Notes: generated by a model not told the origin, from the letters alone. 64,000 nt of DNA from Leishmania infantum JPCM5 (GCF_000002875.2 NC_009418.2:1228273-1292272); one strand, 5' to 3'. Positions 30,023 to 41,398 are shown, counted from the first letter of the stretch. A program made the numbers and translations.

Positions 30023-30761
30023 ACAGAGAAATGGACTCACATTTCAAGCAAAAGAAAGGGCCGCCTAAAAATCTCGTTGGGGCCGTTTAACGGCACTCTT
30101 CCCCACGGGGCTCACTCGTCCCTGCTTCCCCTTGCCTAACTCCCCCACCACCACCACCACCACCCCACTCCCACTCCACCGCAGCCTTCGCTCATGTTTG
30201 TTGTGTGTTGTTTGGGGTTCGTTTTTTCCCTTTGCTGCCCTCCTTTCCCGTCTGGCGCGTCTCGCTCGCTTATGTTAGCCGTGCATCTCTTCTGTTGCGG
30301 CGCTCGCTGCCGCCCTCGGTCCGTCTGCACCACGCCCGTGCCGCACTTTCCAGGCAGAGAGAGCACAGCAAGCACGTGCAAGAAGGGGGCAGTCACAGGA
30401 AAGTGAAAATGAAAAGAAAAGCGGAAAGAGAAGCCAGACACGCACATGCACAAAGAACCAACAAGGCGCAGTGGAGCGCGATGCAAGAGCATCTCAACCG
30501 ACAGCGAACGTTTGGCGAGGGGGCGGAAGGTAAATCCGCGACGGACCCCTCGCTCTCTCCCATGACGGTACGCCACTGCTTATCATGGTGAATGCGTATT
30601 GCGGCACGCAACAATGTTCTATCCGCTCTACCCTTCACCCCCTGCGTTTTCGCTCATGTTGACTCTGACCTTCTCCTCCCTTCATGATCTTCCGCTCATG
30701 TGCGTGCCTGTTCGCTTGTGTCTGCGTGCGAGCATGTTTTTTTTTTTATTTGGGCGTGTAG

Positions 30762-30801
30762 CAGTCTGTCTCTCTTGCTCCCCCACTTCCGTCCTCCCGA
30801 G
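30762..30801 (+). promoter_or_regulatory. Candidate trans-splice acceptor for the helicase gene
   Basis: A C/T-rich run is followed by AG at 30800-30801. An alternative AG lies at 30760-30761 after a poly-T run. Both are downstream of the earlier ATGs of the open frame and support the start at 30926. Confidence 0.5.
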
Positions 30802-30925
30802 CGGCCTCGGTCCATGTCTTGGGACGGGTGGCAAGTGGAAGAGAGCCAATCGAAGAGACGAAGCCTACTGTGGAGGAATCATCGCTGCACGAAACGGGGC
30901 GTTGATTTGCGTGTCTCGGTCCAGC

Positions 30926-33900
30926 ATGCGCTGCGCTGGCCGCGCTCGCGCGGCGCTAGCGTCTTCTGCGGCCGCATCAGCGGCAGTGGAGCGGGACCTC
31001 GAGTATGTCGCCCGCACACTGCCTGCAGCAGTTCGTCCGTCTTGTGCGGTTAGGGCAAGGCTGCCGCTGCTGCTTTTAAGCTGGAAAAGTGTCCTTGGCA
31101 GCGTCTGCAGCTCCGTTGGAACGTGCATGGGCCCTCTGCACTCGTCATTGCGGCACTTCAGGAGTTGTACAAGCGCACCCGAAATCATCGAACCGGAGGA
31201 GATCAACCTCATCGACGCGCAAGAGACGTGGGCCTGCTCAGCGGAAGCTGACGCCTCCAAGGCCGAAGAAAGCTCAAGCAAATCAGCATCGACGTCAACG
31301 CTCGCATGGAGCGCGGCTAACTCGCCGGCACTGCCCTCCGTCTTTGCTGATGTCAAGGTAGTGGACCCCTACGCACGGGCGCGGATGCTCGGCTTCGTGC
31401 GACGGAATCTCACTGCGGCTGCGCAAGCACCCGACGACAGCTCCGACGTCGCCAGTCCCGCGACTGCCGGCTTCCAGACCGAAGCGGTCTGTGGTGGAGA
31501 ACTGTTTCACGCCCGTCTGCAGCTTCCCGTTACCAGGACGGCTCGGCAGCTTGTTGAAGAGATAAGTGCTGCTGGCGGCTCGGGTGCACCCAGGGCACTG
31601 TGGGCACACGGAGTCGCCAATACGGCGAAAGAAGCTGAGCTGCTAGCCGCCATGCACGCGGAGCAGATGGCGGACTTACTAGGGTATCACGTCTTCTCCC
31701 TCCCATCAAAGCAGCACAGGCACGCCGAGGCAGCACGCGCGGCAGGTCGCTACGCTTCCTCGCCGGAGGATAAGGACAGTGGCCCTTCGACAGAGCAGCG
31801 GCTGGCGCAGTGGCCCCTGCCCTTGAGGCGCGTTTTGACCGACGAGGAAACGGAAGGCGGGGAATGGCAGCTGGTGAACACGGCGTCTTCCCTGCGACAC
31901 TACATCTCCACGGAGCACACGTTGCTGTCGCCGTGCCTGCTGGATCCCAAGTCGCGATTCAGGATCGAGGCCCTGTTCGCGCGTGCACCTCACGGCTGCC
32001 CTTCCTTTGCGCAACAGCTCAGGACTGAAAAGGTGCGTACGCTGACAGCGAGCAGCGCGGCTGGCGGCGGCGAAGAGGCGATTGTGGCCCGACTCGTCTT
32101 GCCATCACAGGTGACGGGTATCACAAACTCCTCGATAGATCTCGTCGCCTCTGGCAAGGCGATGGAGCGGTCAACAGCGGTGCTGCTGGCCTGCATGCAC
32201 GCAGAGCTCCTGCTGGATGCCGTGGGCGTTTCTATTTTCGACGACGTGGTGACTCAGAAAGCGCACGCTATGGCGGCCTGGAGCCACGGACGGCCCGCAC
32301 CACTACCAGGCGCAAAGCCAAAGAATCCGTCGCACGTGCACCTGCCACAGCCGCTGAAGGAGCTCGTCGTGGCGGCAGCAGGGGAGGGTCGGTCTCGCAC
32401 GTCGTCTCGCTCGGCTGAAGAGGACTGGTTTCACAGGCATACGATTGTCACGGAGCAGAGTGGGAGCTTTGTAGAAACGGTTGTGGGCGAGTCCACCGCG
32501 GTGGAGGACATCACCGCGTTTCTCCACACCCACGGGGCCATGCGGGCCGCAGCGCCGTTTCTGCAGGTGGCAATCGGTTCTCGTGTCAAGTCCACAGTAC
32601 TGCTGCCCTTGCCGGACCTCTACGGCATTCGCGGTGGCGTGGGGATCGCGTCGAACGCGCATGATGCTGACACCCTCGCTGCCATGCACGCACTGGATGT
32701 GCTGTGCATGCTCGGTGTCCCGGTAAAGGCTGCGGCGGCGATGGACGCCGCGTGGAAGCGCGCTCGCCGCGAGCGCATTCCAGACGTGCCCTGCGAGTCG
32801 GCGGACGTCTCCACGCCGAGCCCCCCGGCGCGCCGCTGCACTGCCAAGAAGTTAACCACGCAAGTAGCTATAGCCGCAGTGGCCTTACCTGAGGTTTTCG
32901 AGTCCGCGGACGCAGCGCAGGCAAGCTCCTGCAACAACGCCAGCACATCCACGCTGCCGCGGCGCCGTGCGGTGAAGCGCGCACGACTGGCCTCGGATGC
33001 ATCTGCACCGGACGAGAGCATCCCGCAGGCAAACGCAAACGGCACGGCTGCTGCCTCTCCGCCAAGCGTGCCCGTGGTCGCGACATCGAGAGAGACTGAA
33101 GAGAAGCGGCTGGCAGCGGTGCGGGCCGTGGTGCCAAAGGAGTTCTGGGACATGCAGGCAGACAGCCCTGACGGATACATTATGATTGCCCCTGGCGTGC
33201 CGGAGGGATCTGCGATGGCTGCGTATGCAATTACATCCCCGCGCAAGATGGACAAGTCGGCCAAGGGACGCGTGTTGGACTACTTAGCGACCGTGGGCCG
33301 TCGCCTCGACGATGTCACCGTGGTGCGGCAAGCCCTCAGCGAGGAGGAGACGGAGGGCCCACCGCGGCACCGGTGTGCACTGAAAGTGCCAGTGCCAGCC
33401 GTTTGCGGGGAAGCTCGCCTCGCGCTAGGCGAGGCAGACACAATCGCCGACGCCGAAAACGCCGCCTGTATGCACGCGGAGCTCATCCTGGACACACTCG
33501 GGGTCTGCCTCTACACGGACCCTGTGAAGCAGAAGCGGCACGCCGCGGCATGCGCGCAGTGGGGTCGCTGGGCGCCATCGACTCCTGGTGAAGAACAGCC
33601 GAGCAGCACACCGTCCCCGCCGCCGCTGCGCCGCGAGCACGCCGGCTCGCTACACCGGGAGCGCCAAAAGGAGCCGACAAGAAAGCGGGGCAGCCGCCTC
33701 GGTACGTCGCAGAGAGCGGCAAAGACGGACGCATCCACGGCAGAGATGGCGGAGCAGGCGGCGTTGGTGGTGGACGCTGAGGCGTTTGACGACGTGGTGG
33801 AATCGCAGCTCGACACCGTCAGCAAGAACCGCGTGCAATACTACCTACGGTACGAAAACCTCAAAGCACCGTCGATCACCTTTACCACCAACATGGGGCA

Positions 33901-36900
33901 CAGCGTGCTCCTGCATGTCGCCACCTGGTCTCTTCCGGTACCTGCCCGCTTCGGCAGCGAGACGGAGTCACAGAAGTGCCTGGAGTACGCTGTCAAGGGT
34001 GCCGCCTCGACCCGGAGAGATGCGGAGCTGCTGTCGTGGATGCATGCAGAGCGCACACTGGACTATCTCGGCATCCCTCTCTTCCCCAACTTGCCAAAGT
34101 TGCAGGCGTATCACGCCCAACGTGCGCAACTAGAGGGGAGGGTTGCCCCGGCTGTCGTCACCGGGCCGACGGCGCCGCTGCCTCACCCCAGCGAAGTACC
34201 TGTGAAACCACTGCGGTTACACATAAGCTTCTGTCGCGTTGATCTGACGATTCCGCCACCGCCGTGTCCGTCGACGGACATGGAAGGCAACTCTTGCGTG
34301 CCCCCACATGTATGGGAAGCTTACGTGGAGGCGTGCGCTGTGTACGTGCTTGCGAAGCAGATGGCGCTGAAGAACAGCTACTACGAGGAACAGCGGGTGC
34401 CGCCGACGGGCGACGTCGTGATCGATGCCGCCCTCGCGGAGGCGGAGGCGAAGCCCGTGGATACAGACGCCCGATTGCGCTTCGCGGCGTACTGCATGAC
34501 GACGCTCGGCAAGTTCGTCCCACGCTACGATGCGTATGTTGTCGGCCCAATCCATCACCGTCTGACCTACGCCACAGTTCCACTCCCCGGCTTTGACTAC
34601 CTGCTAGGGCGTGGCGTGGGGCCCAACAAGGTGGTGGCCAAGCGGCGAGCCGCTATGCACGCCTTGGCGATCCTGCGGCGTGTCGACGAGTCGTACGACG
34701 ACACGTTCCAGGTGGTCAAGAGCTTCGTGCAGAGAGCAAATGCCGCGAATAAGGTGAAAGGGGATGCCCAAGCGCATGCCGATGACGAATTCGACCTCGA
34801 CACCTTCAGCACCCTACCTCTCATCAACGCGGACGCGGAAAGCTCCCTGACGAGGCAGGAACGGCGCCACCTCGACCGCTTCAGCTCTCTCTTCGTCACC
34901 CAGTCGGCGTGGTATTCGAAGAGTAGCTGTTTCACCTTGGACGGCAAAAAGCGCGCCGTTCGCATGTACACTGTGTGCTTCGATCTGCCGGCCCCGGAGG
35001 AGCGCCAGCTGGTGCGTTTGTTGCCGAGAGGAGAGAGCGAGTCGACGTGGAGGCGACAGCCCTCGGCGGATACGGTCAAGCTCGAGGTAGAAAGCGTCGA
35101 GGCGACGGCGCCAGATGCGACTCGCGTGAAAACGGGCGCCATTTTTTCCGCGTGTGTCTCCATCGTGGATGAGGGTGGTCAGAAGCTGACAGCCAGCTGC
35201 AGTGGTGGTGGGCGCGTGGACAACATGCTCAGCGCGTACGAAAAGCTGTTCACGATGATGGATGGGAAGTTTCCGGCGATGAAGTTGATTATGGAGCTGT
35301 TGAAACAGAACCCGTACCTGATGCCGGAGCTGATCCCTTCGCTGGCCATCCCTGATGCGGTGCGGCAGCGGATGCAGGCGTGCCTGCGTAACCAAAAAGA
35401 CTTGACCGCTGCGATGACCTGTTCAGACGGAAAGGCGTCGTCGGCAAGCCACAAACCTAACTTGGCCGGCAGCGATAAGGAGAAAACGGGCGGTGAGGCA
35501 GAGAACAGCTCCGCCGTTGCGCACCAGTCCTCCTACAACGATGCGGAGGAGTCTGCCCGCCTTGTCGAACAACTGCAGCGGCGCATCACAAACCCCGTAT
35601 ACCTGGAGAAGTTTGCTACCAGGCGTGCGGAGCTGAGCATTGCAGAGCACAAGCATGAAATTCTTGAGGCGATCCGCAGCAACCCCATCACCATCATCTG
35701 CGGCACGACGGGCTGCGGTAAGACGACGCAGGTGCCTCAGTACATCCTCGACGAAGAGACGCTCAGGGGTAACGGGGGGCGCTGCTCCATCATTGTCACG
35801 CAGCCACGACGGCTCAGTGCCGTGTCAATTGCGCAGCGCGTCGCGGCAGAGCGTCTGGAGCCGCTAGAGGAGTCGACCGGGTACATGATCCGCTTCGACT
35901 CACGCAAAGGTCGCCACATCACCTTCGCCACGACAGGCCTTGTTCTTCGGTTGATGCAGTCTGACGCGCTGCTTAGCAGCTACACCCACGTCATCATTGA
36001 TGAAATCCACGAGCGGGACATGAACTCCGACTTCATCCTGATGCTGCTGCGACAGGTGCTCGAGAAGCGACGCGACATCCGCATTGTCCTGATGAGCGCG
36101 ACCTTGCAAGCCGGTGACTTTCAGGCGTACTTTGGTGGGGCCCCGCTCATTCAGGTTGAGGGGCACATCTTTCCGGTCAAGGAGTTCTTCTTAGAGGACC
36201 TAGTTCCGTTCGCGCGCGAGCACAACTGCCTGACGCCTCTGCTCAAGGAGGCAGCCGGCGTTGCGGGGAGTGGCGGAAAGAGAGAAGGCGATGCCTCAAC
36301 GCAGTCAGAGATTGGTGGCGCGCGTGCCCCCGTCGTGGTGTCAAACGCGGACGACGCGGCGGCCAGCACCCCTCCCCCACGCTACGGCTTTCTCGAGGCG
36401 TCGACGCCAATCGACTATCCTACCATTCAGTTCGCCATTGAGCAAGCGCTCCGCATGATCGACATCGCCGACTCCTCCATCCTCGTGTTCCTGCCCGGGT
36501 GGGAAGACATTCGCAAGGCGCGCGATGTGCTGGAGCGCAATACGTCCTTTTACGTACTGCCGCTGCACTCGGCCGTGTCGGCTGAGTCGCAACTGAAGTG
36601 TTTCCTGCCGCCACCGCCCGGCAAGGTCAAAATTATCCTCTCCACGAATATCGCTGAAAGTGGCGTGACCATCGACGACGTCGGCGTCGTGATCGACACC
36701 GGACGTATGAAGCAAGTCGCGTATGCGACGCGGATGCGGACGTTTCTTGCAAAAACCGACTCGCGGGGCTATAACTCGAGCCGAGTCCAAGATGCTCCAG
36801 CTGTGGCGTCGACGTCTGTGGTGCCGGAGGATGCACAGGGCAAGTTCTCGCACTTGATGAACATCTACGCGAGTCGCGCAAACTGCGTGCAGCGCCGCGG

Positions 36901-38260
36901 TCGTGTCGGCCGCACGCGCCCTGGCCTTTGCATTCGTCTTTTCTCGCGAGAGCACTTCCGCAATTTGCACGAGTTTCAAACCCCGGAGCTGCTGCGCACG
37001 CCGCTGGACAAAGTCTGCCTCACCATCTTGAATCTCGAGGTTGGTTCCCCTCAGCAATTCCTGAAGACCGCGATGGAGCCACCGCTCGAGACAGAAGTGG
37101 AGGGCGCCATGAAGCGACTATACGACCTCGGCGCCACCGACGAAGACGGTCATCTCACTCCACTAGGGCGCCGCCTGGCAAAGCTGCCGCTCGATCCGGC
37201 GACTGGCAAGACCATTCTGCTCGGCGCCGTCTTCCGATGCCTCGACGCCGCCCTCACAATCGCAGCCACAGCTGAAAACGGCGTCTTCTCTCGCTCGTTC
37301 GATGTGCGCGTCTCGTCGCGCCTCCATCGGGAGGACCTTTCGTGCAACACCCTCTCGGACATTCTCGCCTCCGTGAACGGGTACAACTATTGGGTCTCCC
37401 TGCATCGTGGAGGGTCGATCGGGCAGTCGGCGGGGCTGATCAAGGCGCGGCATCTGAGCGTTCCGGCACTCATGCAGGCCACGCTACTGAAGCAGCAGTA
37501 CTGCAACCTGCTCGTGGAAGACGGCTTCATCGGTAAAGAAGCGAAAGTGCTGCCGTCGACGAACCACTCTCGCTTCGGGAGCGATGATATGGTGTTTATC
37601 GAATCCTCCGAGCACTCGCGCAACTCGATGGACGTTGGTCTGCTGAAGTGTCTGCTCAGCGCCAGCGCGCTTCCCAAAGTCGCGATGGTTACGGGACCAT
37701 TCGTGTTGCGGACCTTGTTTGAGAATTACATTCTGATGATGAACGACAGTGTACTGAGGATGAGCGGGCTGAACGAGACGTCGAGTCCGTTTGTGATCTA
37801 CGGCGGGCTCATGAAAATGGCAGAGAAGGAGACACTCATGGCGCATCATCTAACCTCCGTCTCCCTCTGGTCAGTGCTGTTGATGAGCACGCGTGCGACC
37901 CGGATGGACTACGATCAGGAGCTCAAGCTCGGCATCATGAGCAACTGGATCTTTTTCCGCTCGAGCTACGCCACGATTGAACTTGTGCGACGATTCAAGG
38001 CGCTTCTTGACCGCCGCCTTTCTCGCAAGTTTGACGACCCGACGGACGCCGTCAACAATGCCCAGCTCGACGAGCTGTGCGAGATTCTGCGGGAGCTTGC
38101 AAACATGCGCTACCACCCAAATCGCCTGCAGCCCCCGTCTGTGGTGTGGGGCGAACAGGGGAAAATTCTCTCTCCCAACAGCAACGCCGATGACGACGCG
38201 GCTGGCGTGAAGAGTGCAACAGGAGTCGAAAGCTCTACGGAGAGCGACCTAGCCGAGTAA
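30926..38260 (+). CDS. KREH2: KREH2-like DEIH-box RNA helicase with tandem dsRBD-like modules
   Basis: This encodes 2444 aa from ATG 30926; the frame is open from 30599, but splice signals and an Arg/Ala/Ser-rich start resembling a mitochondrial presequence favour 30926. The C-terminal part is a DEAH/RHA helicase: GTTGCGKTT (about 1593-1601), DEIH (1692-1695), SATLQ, STNIAESGVTI and QRRGRVGRTRPG (1989 on), then HA2 and OB-fold regions. The N-terminal 1400 residues hold about six degenerate modules, each with an MHAE or MHAL helix (Met243, 424, 587, 849, 1039, 1244) and a possible seventh near 1430; these look like dsRNA-binding folds. This matches KREH2, the helicase of the mitochondrial RNA-editing machinery, which acts on guide RNA and mRNA. 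It is longer than the T. brucei protein as I recall it. Acidic and basic linkers break the array. Confidence 0.85.
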   Translation: MRCAGRARAALASSAAASAAVERDLEYVARTLPAAVRPSCAVRARLPLLLLSWKSVLGSVCSSVGTCMGPLHSSLRHFRSCTSAPEIIEPEEINLIDAQETWACSAEADASKAEESSSKSASTSTLAWSAANSPALPSVFADVKVVDPYARARMLGFVRRNLTAAAQAPDDSSDVASPATAGFQTEAVCGGELFHARLQLPVTRTARQLVEEISAAGGSGAPRALWAHGVANTAKEAELLAAMHAEQMADLLGYHVFSLPSKQHRHAEAARAAGRYASSPEDKDSGPSTEQRLAQWPLPLRRVLTDEETEGGEWQLVNTASSLRHYISTEHTLLSPCLLDPKSRFRIEALFARAPHGCPSFAQQLRTEKVRTLTASSAAGGGEEAIVARLVLPSQVTGITNSSIDLVASGKAMERSTAVLLACMHAELLLDAVGVSIFDDVVTQKAHAMAAWSHGRPAPLPGAKPKNPSHVHLPQPLKELVVAAAGEGRSRTSSRSAEEDWFHRHTIVTEQSGSFVETVVGESTAVEDITAFLHTHGAMRAAAPFLQVAIGSRVKSTVLLPLPDLYGIRGGVGIASNAHDADTLAAMHALDVLCMLGVPVKAAAAMDAAWKRARRERIPDVPCESADVSTPSPPARRCTAKKLTTQVAIAAVALPEVFESADAAQASSCNNASTSTLPRRRAVKRARLASDASAPDESIPQANANGTAAASPPSVPVVATSRETEEKRLAAVRAVVPKEFWDMQADSPDGYIMIAPGVPEGSAMAAYAITSPRKMDKSAKGRVLDYLATVGRRLDDVTVVRQALSEEETEGPPRHRCALKVPVPAVCGEARLALGEADTIADAENAACMHAELILDTLGVCLYTDPVKQKRHAAACAQWGRWAPSTPGEEQPSSTPSPPPLRREHAGSLHRERQKEPTRKRGSRLGTSQRAAKTDASTAEMAEQAALVVDAEAFDDVVESQLDTVSKNRVQYYLRYENLKAPSITFTTNMGHSVLLHVATWSLPVPARFGSETESQKCLEYAVKGAASTRRDAELLSWMHAERTLDYLGIPLFPNLPKLQAYHAQRAQLEGRVAPAVVTGPTAPLPHPSEVPVKPLRLHISFCRVDLTIPPPPCPSTDMEGNSCVPPHVWEAYVEACAVYVLAKQMALKNSYYEEQRVPPTGDVVIDAALAEAEAKPVDTDARLRFAAYCMTTLGKFVPRYDAYVVGPIHHRLTYATVPLPGFDYLLGRGVGPNKVVAKRRAAMHALAILRRVDESYDDTFQVVKSFVQRANAANKVKGDAQAHADDEFDLDTFSTLPLINADAESSLTRQERRHLDRFSSLFVTQSAWYSKSSCFTLDGKKRAVRMYTVCFDLPAPEERQLVRLLPRGESESTWRRQPSADTVKLEVESVEATAPDATRVKTGAIFSACVSIVDEGGQKLTASCSGGGRVDNMLSAYEKLFTMMDGKFPAMKLIMELLKQNPYLMPELIPSLAIPDAVRQRMQACLRNQKDLTAAMTCSDGKASSASHKPNLAGSDKEKTGGEAENSSAVAHQSSYNDAEESARLVEQLQRRITNPVYLEKFATRRAELSIAEHKHEILEAIRSNPITIICGTTGCGKTTQVPQYILDEETLRGNGGRCSIIVTQPRRLSAVSIAQRVAAERLEPLEESTGYMIRFDSRKGRHITFATTGLVLRLMQSDALLSSYTHVIIDEIHERDMNSDFILMLLRQVLEKRRDIRIVLMSATLQAGDFQAYFGGAPLIQVEGHIFPVKEFFLEDLVPFAREHNCLTPLLKEAAGVAGSGGKREGDASTQSEIGGARAPVVVSNADDAAASTPPPRYGFLEASTPIDYPTIQFAIEQALRMIDIADSSILVFLPGWEDIRKARDVLERNTSFYVLPLHSAVSAESQLKCFLPPPPGKVKIILSTNIAESGVTIDDVGVVIDTGRMKQVAYATRMRTFLAKTDSRGYNSSRVQDAPAVASTSVVPEDAQGKFSHLMNIYASRANCVQRRGRVGRTRPGLCIRLFSREHFRNLHEFQTPELLRTPLDKVCLTILNLEVGSPQQFLKTAMEPPLETEVEGAMKRLYDLGATDEDGHLTPLGRRLAKLPLDPATGKTILLGAVFRCLDAALTIAATAENGVFSRSFDVRVSSRLHREDLSCNTLSDILASVNGYNYWVSLHRGGSIGQSAGLIKARHLSVPALMQATLLKQQYCNLLVEDGFIGKEAKVLPSTNHSRFGSDDMVFIESSEHSRNSMDVGLLKCLLSASALPKVAMVTGPFVLRTLFENYILMMNDSVLRMSGLNETSSPFVIYGGLMKMAEKETLMAHHLTSVSLWSVLLMSTRATRMDYDQELKLGIMSNWIFFRSSYATIELVRRFKALLDRRLSRKFDDPTDAVNNAQLDELCEILRELANMRYHPNRLQPPSVVWGEQGKILSPNSNADDDAAGVKSATGVESSTESDLAE

Positions 38261-39484
38261 CAGGCGCGCACGCGGCGCAGGAGGCCGGTGTTCAGTAGTT
38301 GTGGAAGGAGGAGGAGGAGGAGGAGGGGGGGGGGTGACGGCGAGCGGCCTCATCACTTCAGCTCTGCTCCGGCTCTGGTTCTCGTTTTCCCTTCGTCCTT
38401 CTTCTTGCTCGTTTGTGTGCGCAAGCGCACCTCCACGGCCACGGCGATTCGGCGTCACGGAGGCGCGTCATCAATGAAGTGGGAAACCGGTACGCCATCA
38501 ATACCGCGTTGCTTGCGTGGTCCTGCTGTCGTTCGCTCTCTCTCTCTCTCCTTTTGTCTCTGCGGGGGCGTTGAGTGAAGGATGCATGGCAGAGGACGAA
38601 AGCAGGGTCTCGGCTGCTGCACCAGGTGTGCACTGGTACCAACTCCATGCCGCCAATAAAAAAAAGTCCCTTTTACCTCCGCCGCCTTCGACTTGCAGTT
38701 GCTATTCTTATGTAGGAATCGGCGCTCTTCTCTACGGAGGCCATATCCTGTTGGTTTTCTTGTGGGTGTGCTGCCGGCGTTTGTAACGCGGTGCACAGCA
38801 ATCCCCTATCATCACAGGCGCTTCGGTGTAGTGGTTGTACTGTTGTCGGTGTGGGTTGCTCTCTGTATCTCTCTCTCTCTCGTGTAGGAACTTTCTTTTC
38901 CTTTTTTTTGTTGTTGTTACTTCGTGGTTTCAGACCTGCTTGTGTCTGTGCATGTTGCAGTGAGAGCGACCGTCGGTGGCTCGCCGGTCCTGTGCTGTGT
39001 TGGGGAACGGAGAGGCGATTTCGGCTGCTGTTTATGTTTGCCGGCCTGGTTCAGATGAGAAGACTCACCCAAGCATACATGTATATATATGGAAGGATTA
39101 TGTGCACCCGCACTCTCGCCGTAAGTTCCGTTGGCACTATGTCCAGTTTAGGAAGTCTCGAGTACGCGCCAGCGTTCCTCTTGCCTAACTCAGTGCTCAG
39201 GGAGGAGTACGGAGGCACTGCGACAATGCCCCAAGGCCGCTCACTCGGATACGGTGTTGACGTTAATGGTTGGCCCTGCTCCCTTCCTTCGAGATCTCAT
39301 GCGTCTCTGTCTCACCCTATTACTGGCCTTTCGAGCAGGAAAAGGGCTTCCTCTGGAACCGCACAAAAGTGCGCATCTTCACAAACGCTCTCACTTGCGC
39401 ACGTGAGCCTGGCCTCACTAGCGGACATTCCCGGCTCGTGAGGCCTCTGACCCTCTTCGTGGGCTACTAGATGACTTTTCAGCG
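38261..39484. other. Intergenic spacer
   Basis: A (GGA)n/G-rich run at about 38308-38334, C/T-rich sequence and a short (TA)n at about 39079-39091. No gene seen. Confidence 0.55.
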
Positions 39485-41398
39485 ATGGACGACTTGCACT
39501 CGCCGTTGTCAGGGACGTTCGCGGCCTCTCCGCATTACCTCGGTGGGGTGAGTGATTCCTTAGCCCACTTGCCGCCGTTGTACCAGCTGCTTTCTTTGGG
39601 TGGTGTTTTCTGCGTGATACACCTGCGTAACAATGCTGTCGTGACATGGCTCGTGGTGCAGTTGCACAGTTCCATTGGCACTGAGGCGATGTGGCCAGAG
39701 GAGTACAGGGCCACATTACGGGCCATGACCTTCACGGAGCGGCTATGCTTCACACTGTACGGTGCCGCGCTGGCGGCGGTGGCCGTCGTCCTCTTCCGCG
39801 TCTTCTGCCAGGATGCTTGGAAAATTGGCTTGAACGCAGCTCAGATGTTCCCTGACAAGAAGCTGCCGACAATTGCCATGGTGGTCCTCATGTGCGTCGC
39901 CGAGGGCATCCGACTGCAACAGGTGATTGTGCAGGAGTTATGCACTCCTGGGTCGCTGGCGAGACTCGCCATGCACGGCTTCGACGGGATCGAGGAGAGC
40001 GAGTTCGACCAGAGAGTCTCCGAGAGCAACACCCATTTTGTGATTCAGGTTGAGCTCCTTCGCGCCTACCTAGCGCAAGCATGCGTCCACCGCGTCCCTG
40101 TCATTCTCCTCGCCGGGGCCTACCGCTTGTTTCGCGATGTGCCCAACAAGGCACATGTGGCGTTGCGGTGGTACATGGCGACTATGGCCGGCTTCACTAT
40201 CGCGCAGGAGATGCTCGGGATGTACATCCGGTACGTCTGGACAGACTGGAGCCTGTGGGCAATGGTTATTTGGCCCCTCGTCTTCCTGGGTGTTGTGAAC
40301 TACGTGTACGGTCTGTCAAAACGGGCTGGAACGGTGGTGACGATGTCGTCGACGAACTGTGTGACGGAGGCATTGCGTGGTCTTGTCACGTGCGGCGCGC
40401 TGTGGCTCATCGCCTCACTGATAGTTCTCGCCTTCGTTGTGAGCGTGCACGAAGAGCTGGTGCTTATCTGGCTCTTCATGTCGCTCATGATCCTGTGGAC
40501 GCCTGCTATTATCGATGCGTGTGCCACCGACTACATGGCGTTTCTCGCCATTGGTGCGGGGTGCACGGTGTATGCCATGGGCGGCGTCTCGTCCGTGTGG
40601 GCGAGCGCGCGCTTTGGTGCGCTGCACTTCTTATGGTGGTTCTTTCCCTCTCTCTTGTACAACGCGACGCTGCACCTCTTCGCCTCCCGCTACATCGCCA
40701 TGACGGTCGCGGCTTCCTGGTTTTTGTGGTCGCTGGCGCCTCCGAGCGAGCTCTTGAAGAATGCCGAGTCGGCGGCGGAGCTGGGCCTAGAGGATGGTCA
40801 CGGTGTTGTGCACCTATTCACGGCACGCGTGCTGTGGCTCCGCGCTGTAGCGGACTTCCGCACCCTGCCGAAAGGGTCATGGATTTACGGTCTGACGCAG
40901 GGGGACGGCGAGCGCGCCTTTGATCTCATCCTCCACGCGGCGGCCGCGGCGTGCGCTGTGTGTATCGCGATCAGCTTTGCCGTGGAGCGCCGCTTCACCG
41001 CCGAGGCACGTCTTGCGTGGCGGCAGCGTGACATCGTTAGCGCCACGCCGGCTGTGCTGCTGCGTAAAATGATTCGCACCGTTGTGGTAGTGGGATGCGT
41101 GGCTGCCTCGGCGGGGATGTGGTGGGTGGTGCGTCATTACGTGCTACCGATGTGGACGCAGCTACTGCCCGACATGATCAGCAAATTACTCGCGACGGTG
41201 GCGGCTGTGACGGTACTCGGCAATCTCATGGACATGCACGATAGTATGTACATCGCATGTATGCGCATTCTGGGTCTGCCGGACCCGCTTATCACGATTG
41301 ATGGACCGGCGGTCGCCAGCGACGACCTGGCCAGTTCCGCCACCTCGAAAATGCCCACAGAAGACAAGGGTGTCCACCCTAGTCGAACGTTTGAGTAG
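39485..41398 (+). CDS. Polytopic membrane protein of unknown function
   Basis: This encodes 637 aa from ATG 39485. It has about 12-14 hydrophobic segments spread over residues 35-600, separated by short loops; one longer polar loop lies near 160-200 and another near 430-480. Charged clusters flank several segments, as expected for an integral membrane protein. There is no cleavable signal peptide, and the last 45 residues are polar. I see no transporter signature, RING finger or DHHC-type motif. It could be a transporter or an ER-resident multipass protein; family unknown to me. Confidence 0.75.
   Translation: MDDLHSPLSGTFAASPHYLGGVSDSLAHLPPLYQLLSLGGVFCVIHLRNNAVVTWLVVQLHSSIGTEAMWPEEYRATLRAMTFTERLCFTLYGAALAAVAVVLFRVFCQDAWKIGLNAAQMFPDKKLPTIAMVVLMCVAEGIRLQQVIVQELCTPGSLARLAMHGFDGIEESEFDQRVSESNTHFVIQVELLRAYLAQACVHRVPVILLAGAYRLFRDVPNKAHVALRWYMATMAGFTIAQEMLGMYIRYVWTDWSLWAMVIWPLVFLGVVNYVYGLSKRAGTVVTMSSTNCVTEALRGLVTCGALWLIASLIVLAFVVSVHEELVLIWLFMSLMILWTPAIIDACATDYMAFLAIGAGCTVYAMGGVSSVWASARFGALHFLWWFFPSLLYNATLHLFASRYIAMTVAASWFLWSLAPPSELLKNAESAAELGLEDGHGVVHLFTARVLWLRAVADFRTLPKGSWIYGLTQGDGERAFDLILHAAAAACAVCIAISFAVERRFTAEARLAWRQRDIVSATPAVLLRKMIRTVVVVGCVAASAGMWWVVRHYVLPMWTQLLPDMISKLLATVAAVTVLGNLMDMHDSMYIACMRILGLPDPLITIDGPAVASDDLASSATSKMPTEDKGVHPSRTFE

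Larger units (their letters stand above)
29416..30925. other. Intergenic spacer with a SIDER-like repeat
   Basis: Subfamily A copy 5 (29568-30022) is followed by a (CCA)n run at about 30145-30163, C/T-rich sequence and acceptor candidates at 30760-30761 and 30800-30801. No gene is seen. Confidence 0.55.
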
